A DNA stretch of 64,000 nt. It comes from Choristoneura fumiferana. Lineage: Eukaryota; Arthropoda; Insecta; Lepidoptera; Tortricidae. The notes under the pieces are model-generated. The model saw only the letters and a program-made list of their open reading frames with translations. It was not told the DNA's origin and made no database searches. This document shows positions 58,877 through 64,000 of the stretch, one piece after another. A program made the translations under genes and the position numbers. The DNA is taken from contig NC_133501.1 in NCBI RefSeq assembly GCF_025370935.1, forward strand, positions 8,397,480 to 8,461,479, in the 5' to 3' direction. The number at the start of each line of letters is the position of its first letter. The first letter of the stretch is position 1.

Positions 58877-59957
58877 TTAAGAGCGTTTATACCTGCTGAG
58901 CTGGCAACGTTGCATTTTTGTTAGTTTTTCTCAATTATTCCATAAAAATTTAATGAAAATTAATAATGTTGTCTGATAGAACACTTCTTAATATATAAGT
59001 TAATGTGTCTACTCCAATAATAATTCGGATTTATTTTCTTTAAAAACCGGTCATAAACATTAATTCGTTTTTAAGGAATATAAAAGTCTATCACAATAAT
59101 TGGGATGCACCAAAAAATATCGCTATAGTTTTTTTAAGAATATGATATTTTAAGATACCATTTTCATTGATTTTGAATTTGGATGAGCATTTAATTTTTT
59201 ATATTTTTTTTTTTAGAAATACGCTGGATCACGTCACAGTGAGACAGCCACGTTCTATTGCCTAGAAAAATTCAGGTCGTACATAACATAATCTGTGGCA
59301 TTACAATTTGACAAATTCCTAAAAGAATCGTGACAAATAGTTTTATTTATTTCTCTTCTTTTAGCTTCGATTATTCCTGTTTGTTTAATGGTGTGATAGT
59401 AAATAGATATATTTTTTATAAAAAAATCTGATTTTTAAATTCTATTGTATTTACTTGTAACGTAGTAATTTAATAATTTAATTTGTAAAAATACTTTTGA
59501 AATACTCTTATACATTTCGGACTTTACGATAAATGACAACTGTTTAAAGCCGGGTGCGCAACATGGGATTAAAGTTCTATCTTAAGCTATTATAAGCAGG
59601 ACAGCAACATTTCAAACTGTCAATTTGCTTAAGAGTGTAGACCTGCTTTATAACTGCCTTTGGGACGAGACACTGCAGGGTCAAATGAGGTCATTACTTA
59701 TTTTTTTTAATTTAATTCAGTTTATCACATTTTTGGAATCTGATTTCTGAAAATGCTTCACAAAGCCTATTTCTCCAAATAATTTTCGATTTATTATATG
59801 TTGTCAAAAATTGGGACATCCCAATTATTGGAGTAGACACATTAACGTATATATTAAGAAGTGTTCTATCAGACAACATTATTAATTTTCATTCAATTTT
59901 TATGGAAAAACTATCAAAAATGCAACGTTACCAGCTCAGCAGGTATAAACGCTTTTA
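58877..59957. mobile_element. TTAA foldback MITE family E, copy 3, interrupted
   Basis: TTAAGAGCGTTTATACCTGC left arm to 59101; right arm resumes at 59823 and ends GTATAAACGCTTTTAG. Confidence 0.8.
59102..59822. mobile_element. 721-bp TIR element nested in MITE E copy 3
   Basis: GGGATGCACCAAAA ... TTTTTGGGACATCCC-type ends (imperfect inverted GGGATG..CCAA), flanked by AATT at 59098-59101 and 59823-59826. No coding frame; superfamily unassigned. Confidence 0.65.
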
Positions 59958-60194
59958 GCATTAAGGTTGTTTATATATATTTTTGTAACTTTGGCCGTGT
60001 CGCTATCTTTGCACTTGACTGAAGGAACTAAACGCGCCTCATAGACGTTGCTTTTAAATATAGATATTTTACTTCATAATTAGATTTTTATTTATGTTAT
60101 TTTCAACTAAGTTTATTGTAAACCTGTCGGCGGCAGACATTGATTTGTATGATGTACCTCTATGAACATTTTGTACTATTGTTAAATATTGATT

Positions 60195-61146
60195 TAGGCT
60201 GGGTTTTCACCAAAGATGTGCAAGGATAGACATATAAATATTTTGCAGAAGATCGTTTTATTGGTTCATAGGTTCGTTACAAGTCAAGATCACAAATCGC
60301 CATGTTTTATCTGGCAAAGCAGTGTAGAGGGGGAACATCCCCGAAATGCGCCATCTATCCACACGGCTTCGAACTAACAGAGAAGCCAACAGTTCTCTCG
60401 GTTGATGAGACCTCTGTTAGCTCGGCTGAAAGTAGATAGATGGCGCTGTGTGTAACAGATGCCTTGCGAGGAATGTCTTCGTCATGAACCAATAGAAACG
60501 CTTCGTTTACTTTCGCTGCATGAAATGAAGTCAAAGTCAAAATATCTTTATTCAATTTAGGCTATAACAAGCACTTATGAATGTCAAAAAAAAATCTACC
60601 ACCGGTTCGGAAAAACCTCTGCTGAGAAGAATCCGGCAAGAAACTCAACGAGGTATATATATTTTTTTAAACAGATTTACAATATTATTAAATGATATGT
60701 ATAAATCACAAGTATTTAACACAACTTTATTTTTAACACAGTAGGTTCGCTATTTGAAGGGATCGCTAATGCGGATCGGAATTATTTCCAAATATCCCTG
60801 TCCGTGATATAATCATTAACTTTATAATACGCCTTTGATATTAATGTCTTCTTGACAATAGATCTGAATTTTGTATCCGTTTCATTTATAATATTTTTTG
60901 GAATTTTATTATAAAAACGTATGCAATTTCCCAGAAAAGACTTTGGTTTTAGCCAGTCTGTAAGATGGAACTTTAAGCTTCCCTGTGTTTCTAGTAGCCT
61001 TTGGCTTATCGACGTTAGTGGGAAAATCACATATGTTCTTCCCAACATACATGATTGCTCAACATTCATGAAGCGCTCCTATTGGTTCATGAAAAACACA
61101 TTCCCCACTACGCATCCTCGCACATCTCTGGTGGGAATGCAGCCTT
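60195..61146. mobile_element. Possible TIR element interrupted by a non-LTR fragment
   Basis: GGCTGGGTTTTCACCAAAGA TGTGCAAGG at the left resembles the reverse of CCTCGCACATCTCTGGTGGG AATGCAGCC at the right. TATTGGTTCATAGG/CTATTGGTTCATG lie inside. The LINE piece 60530-61069 is internal. Confidence 0.5.
60530..61069 (-). pseudogene. Non-LTR retrotransposon, C-terminal coding fragment and 3' end
   Basis: The minus strand codes RTYVIFPLTSISQRLLETQG, SFLGNCIRFYNKIPKNI and VKKTLISKAYYKVNDYI, a typical C-terminus of insect non-LTR polyproteins. It is followed by the 3' end AACCGGTGGTAGATTTTTTT and AATTGAATAAAGATATTTTG. 5' truncated. Confidence 0.75.
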
Positions 61147-61241
61147 ATAGCTTAAATAAAAAGGGCAATTCCCAGTTTGTTGTCAGTTGTCCACTTGTGA
61201 ATAAAGCTTGCGGGCAACTATGGCCATATTGTTACAGTATG

Positions 61242-61436
61242 ATTACTTGGAGTTGACACTTGACAGATGGGCGTGCCTTCAGTCAATTTTCAACTTTGGC
61301 GTCATACAAATAAAATAGTTTTTACATAATCTGTAAACGTGGGTAGCGGTATACTAAAAATGGCTTTATTTGTATGACGTCAAAGTTGAAAATTGACTGA
61401 AGGCACGCCCATCTGTCAAGTGTTAACTCGAATTAA
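61242..61436. mobile_element. Foldback MITE family J, copy 2
   Basis: ATTACTTGGAGTTGACACTT ... AGTGTTAACTCGAATTAAT, loop GTAAACGTGGGTAGCGG; about 75-bp arms. Confidence 0.85.
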
Positions 61437-61651
61437 TCAAACGCATTATCATCTGTTTCTACCCTCGTCTTATACCGTGTGACAGAAAGGAATAGATAAA
61501 ACGATTGTGATTCCAAGTGCATTAGACAAAGGCCTCAAGCTCTAGGAAGTGCAAAATTTCAACTTCGTTTCTTGCCGTCTCGCTCACGCTAATATTATTA
61601 GTGCATTCACCGCCACCTGACTTCCACTGGTGCCACCGACGCACATGTGTA

Positions 61652-61806
61652 TGTATGTATGTAAACTCTTTATTGTACAAAGGAAAATAAACAAAACACA
61701 ATTGACAAACTTTGAGATACTTGTACAAAGGCGGACTTATCCCTTTAAGGGATCTCTACCAGTCAACCTTTGAGTAGATGAGAGGAGCAATCAGTTAGGG
61801 TAAAGC
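61652..61806 (-). repeat. (CATA)n-tailed retroelement 3' end, copy 5
   Basis: TGTATGTATGTAAACTCTTT, GTACAAAGGCGGACTTATCC, CTACCAGTCAACCTTTGAGT. Confidence 0.75.
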
Positions 61807-61956
61807 ACAAAGAGTGAGTTCAAATGTATGAATAATTATGACAGCGGCACTGGGCGAAGTTCCGAAAACGCATATATGCGTCGGTGGCAGTGAATGCGTT
61901 AATACGAGAGTGAGGACGGTACAATACGAACTTGGAATTTCGTAGTAGCCCATGAA

Positions 61957-63375
61957 TGAGGGTTGCACAGAGGCGAAATATCGCTAGATGGCGTTAGTGT
62001 CGTGAAGTCCGTTTGACGTTTGCTCGTGATTGGTTGGTTGGTTTCTTAGAAAAATATGGCTCTGCCCATTGGAGGACAATTTTGCCAGTGTCTATACTTC
62101 ATTCAATTTAGAATTGGAGGCCACAGCAACATTGTATTGCGGCTCGTGAACTGTAATCTCTTTACAATTTGTACTAGAATAACAATTGACGACACGCAAA
62201 TAAAGTGGCATTAAAACAATATCTTGCGGCTTCCAGACTATTGTACTGGACTATTTGCTAGGTAAGAATAGTTGACCAGACCACAGAGTACATATATAAC
62301 AGAGACACCACCTAGTACAAGCAAATGGTATCACGCTAATACTGGCTATTCAACTGGCTATTTTCTATCCTTCGATTTCCAATAGATGGCACCAGTGAGA
62401 ACAAAAATAACACGATACGTATTGCCATCTAGTGAGACACTAAGGATACGGTACACTGACACAACCAACAAGGTCACCACTGAGCCTAGACGACTAAAGA
62501 TACGTATGATGTCTCTGTCTATTTACGTCATTAGAAGATAATGGCATGTTTCTCTCAAATAGTTTCGACGAATGTGAGCAAGCGCGGGGCAAGCCCATCA
62601 AGCGCATTCCGGTTATTCGCCATCTAGCGTCACAATTGCAAAACACTACGAAAGCCTCATAGCTGAAATGTAGCCATATGTAGCCTATACTTTCGTATTC
62701 TCAATTTATTATTTTTATGGTGTTTCTTATGTTCAAATTAAGGAGTTGAATTAAGGTTGATATGAAGTTGTGTTTATAAAATATGCTAGTCTTTATTTTA
62801 ATCTTAATATTTCTACTTAATTCGGCTTATTTACATTTTATAATCTACAAATGTTAATAGTAGTGCCATCTATTGCTGTTTTTTGTATTAAACATAGCTT
62901 GTAGGGATTGGTAGGCCATGACCAGACGCAATACAATGTTGCTGTGGCCTCCAATTCTAAATTGAATGAAGTGTAGTAGGTTTTGCCGTTGTACGGTGAA
63001 TAAAATCTATAAAACGAAATATGAGAGGTACCGTAAACTGCTTCAACTTTGCCCTCTGGCCCCAACATTGCCCGAGTTGATTTAGAGTCGATAACTTAGC
63101 ACTCTTATAGGTTTTAAACTTTTATCTACACGGGAATTATTATTACGGGGGATAAAAGTTTTAAAACCTAAAGGGTGCTAAGTTATCGACTCTAAATCGA
63201 ATTAGGCAATGTTGGGGCTAGAGGGCAAAGTTGTAGCAGTTTACGGTAATGGTGGTTGAACGATGACAGCGCGAATCCTCGTGATTGGTTAAATAACTAA
63301 TAAGCCAATCGCAAGCAAACGTCAAACAGACCTCACGTTACTAACGCCATCTAGCGAGTCTCTGTGAAACCCTCA
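61957..63375. mobile_element. 1.4-kb TIR element with TGAGGG ends (family Q)
   Basis: Left TGAGGGTTGCACAGAGGCGA and right (reverse complement) TGAGGGTTTCACAGAGACTC. Inverted arms of about 75 bp continue CGCTAGATGGCGTTAGT and GTTTGACGTTTGCT. Inside, about 50 bp at 62093-62142 (AATTTAGAATTGGAGGCCAC) is repeated inverted at 62930-62978. No transposase frame. Confidence 0.8.
63029..63248. mobile_element. Foldback MITE nested in family Q
   Basis: TACCGTAAACTGCTTCAACT ... AGTTTACGGTA, arms of about 95 bp including GATTTAGAGTCGATAACTTA, small central loop. Confidence 0.85.
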
Positions 63376-63609
63376 TTGCCCTTAAAATGTATTTCCGATT
63401 CGGATGTAAAAATCAAAACATGAACATTATTTGTTTTATTTTAAATCGTCTTATGACTTAGAGCTTATAGAATAAGAGTCAATTTTTGTATAAAAAAGTA
63501 TTTTTTTGATTAAAAGAAATGATATTATGTGGAGTTTTATTGTGCAGTTGCTTATTTATTTATTCGACTTATATAGTGTTACGGCGGTAGGATAGGTGGT
63601 AAGCTTTGA

Positions 63610-63850
63610 TCGTGTTTTTCGACCCCTTGGAGGCGTTTTCAGCAGGCTGAAATACTTTTTCAGGCCGTTTCAGAGGATGCTCTATCACATTATCAAAATT
63701 TCACCCAAGTTGCCGTTGTTTTCAGGCGCCTGAAACATGTTTTCAGTCCATTTCAGGCCACCCTCTATCCGATGACGCCATAACCTGAAAACCCGTTTTC
63801 AGGCGTTTTTAGGACCCTTTATGGGCCCCTGAAGTACATTTCAGTATATG
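63610..63850. repeat. TTTCAGG-rich region
   Basis: TTTTCAGG/CCTGAAA motifs occur about ten times on both strands, e.g. CCTGAAAACCCGTTTTCAGG (63783). Possibly a degenerate foldback; identity unknown. Confidence 0.5.
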
Positions 63851-64000
63851 GCGAAATTTTCAATAGGAGTGAAAGAGAGCACGATTAGAAAGAGACAGCT
63901 ATACTGAGTACATTCGAGAAGGATAGCCTATAAGTGTGAGAGAGACAGACAGATGATCCTATTTCTGGAATATTCTAGTAACTGTGTGAGAGAGATAGCA

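Noticed and set aside
60355..61256. Open frames around 60.4-61.3 kb as a possible host gene
   Set aside because: The minus-strand frame matches the C-terminus of insect non-LTR polyproteins, and its 3' end recurs at 47085 and 56020; the plus-strand frame is its shadow.
62838..63068. 76-codon minus-strand frame near the right end
   Set aside because: Runs through the inverted internal repeat and the nested foldback of element Q; no recognised domain.
58001..64000. Missing 3' exons of IRP1 expected downstream
   Set aside because: No GC-rich exon with swivel-domain motifs was seen on either strand; reported as a gap problem instead.

Overview
This is a eukaryotic, almost certainly lepidopteran (moth or butterfly), genomic window. 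AT-rich introns are packed with dispersed repeats of the kind seen in moth genomes: tRNA-derived SINEs, (CATA)n- and (ATC)n-tailed non-LTR ends, repeats ending in 'CCCGCGG..CTAG', many foldback MITEs and a mariner-type element. Small GC-rich coding exons sit among them. No operons, CRISPR arrays or bacterial features are present.

Three host genes can be read exon by exon. (1) 225-5041, minus strand: the first two coding exons of RanGAP (Ran GTPase-activating protein); the rest lies off the left edge. (2) 8277-56519, plus strand: seventeen consecutive coding exons of cytoplasmic aconitase / iron regulatory protein 1 (IRP1), giving 655 residues from the start methionine through the three [4Fe-4S]-ligand cysteines to the end of the domain-3 region. 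The gene is cut by a 100-N gap (56520-56619), and its C-terminal swivel domain is not found downstream. (3) 57244-58000, plus strand: the last two coding exons of an Skp2-like F-box/leucine-rich-repeat protein. Its upstream exons are also missing, so the N gap either hides several kb or marks a false join.

RanGAP and IRP1 are divergently oriented, with about 3.2 kb between their start codons. That interval holds only retroelement debris. The IRP1 introns hold almost everything else: a 35-bp tandem array made of copies of the intron-4 splice acceptor, later split by a 2.1-kb transposon; a roughly 110-copy 24-bp minisatellite beginning just after the exon-9 donor; a 20.9-kb intron 11 containing a roughly 505-bp satellite built from two related halves; and a 23-bp minisatellite that starts at the exon-15 donor. 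About twenty dispersed repeat families are present. Several copies have target-site duplications that fix their ends, and several are nested.

The last 6 kb (58-64 kb) holds the Skp2 3' region, with a partial duplication, and then a run of nested foldback elements. I recognise no further host gene there.

Coordinates of exons rest on GT/AG splice sites with phases that agree across every junction. Repeat borders are approximate unless a target-site duplication is stated. Family names for repeats come from recognition, not from a database search.
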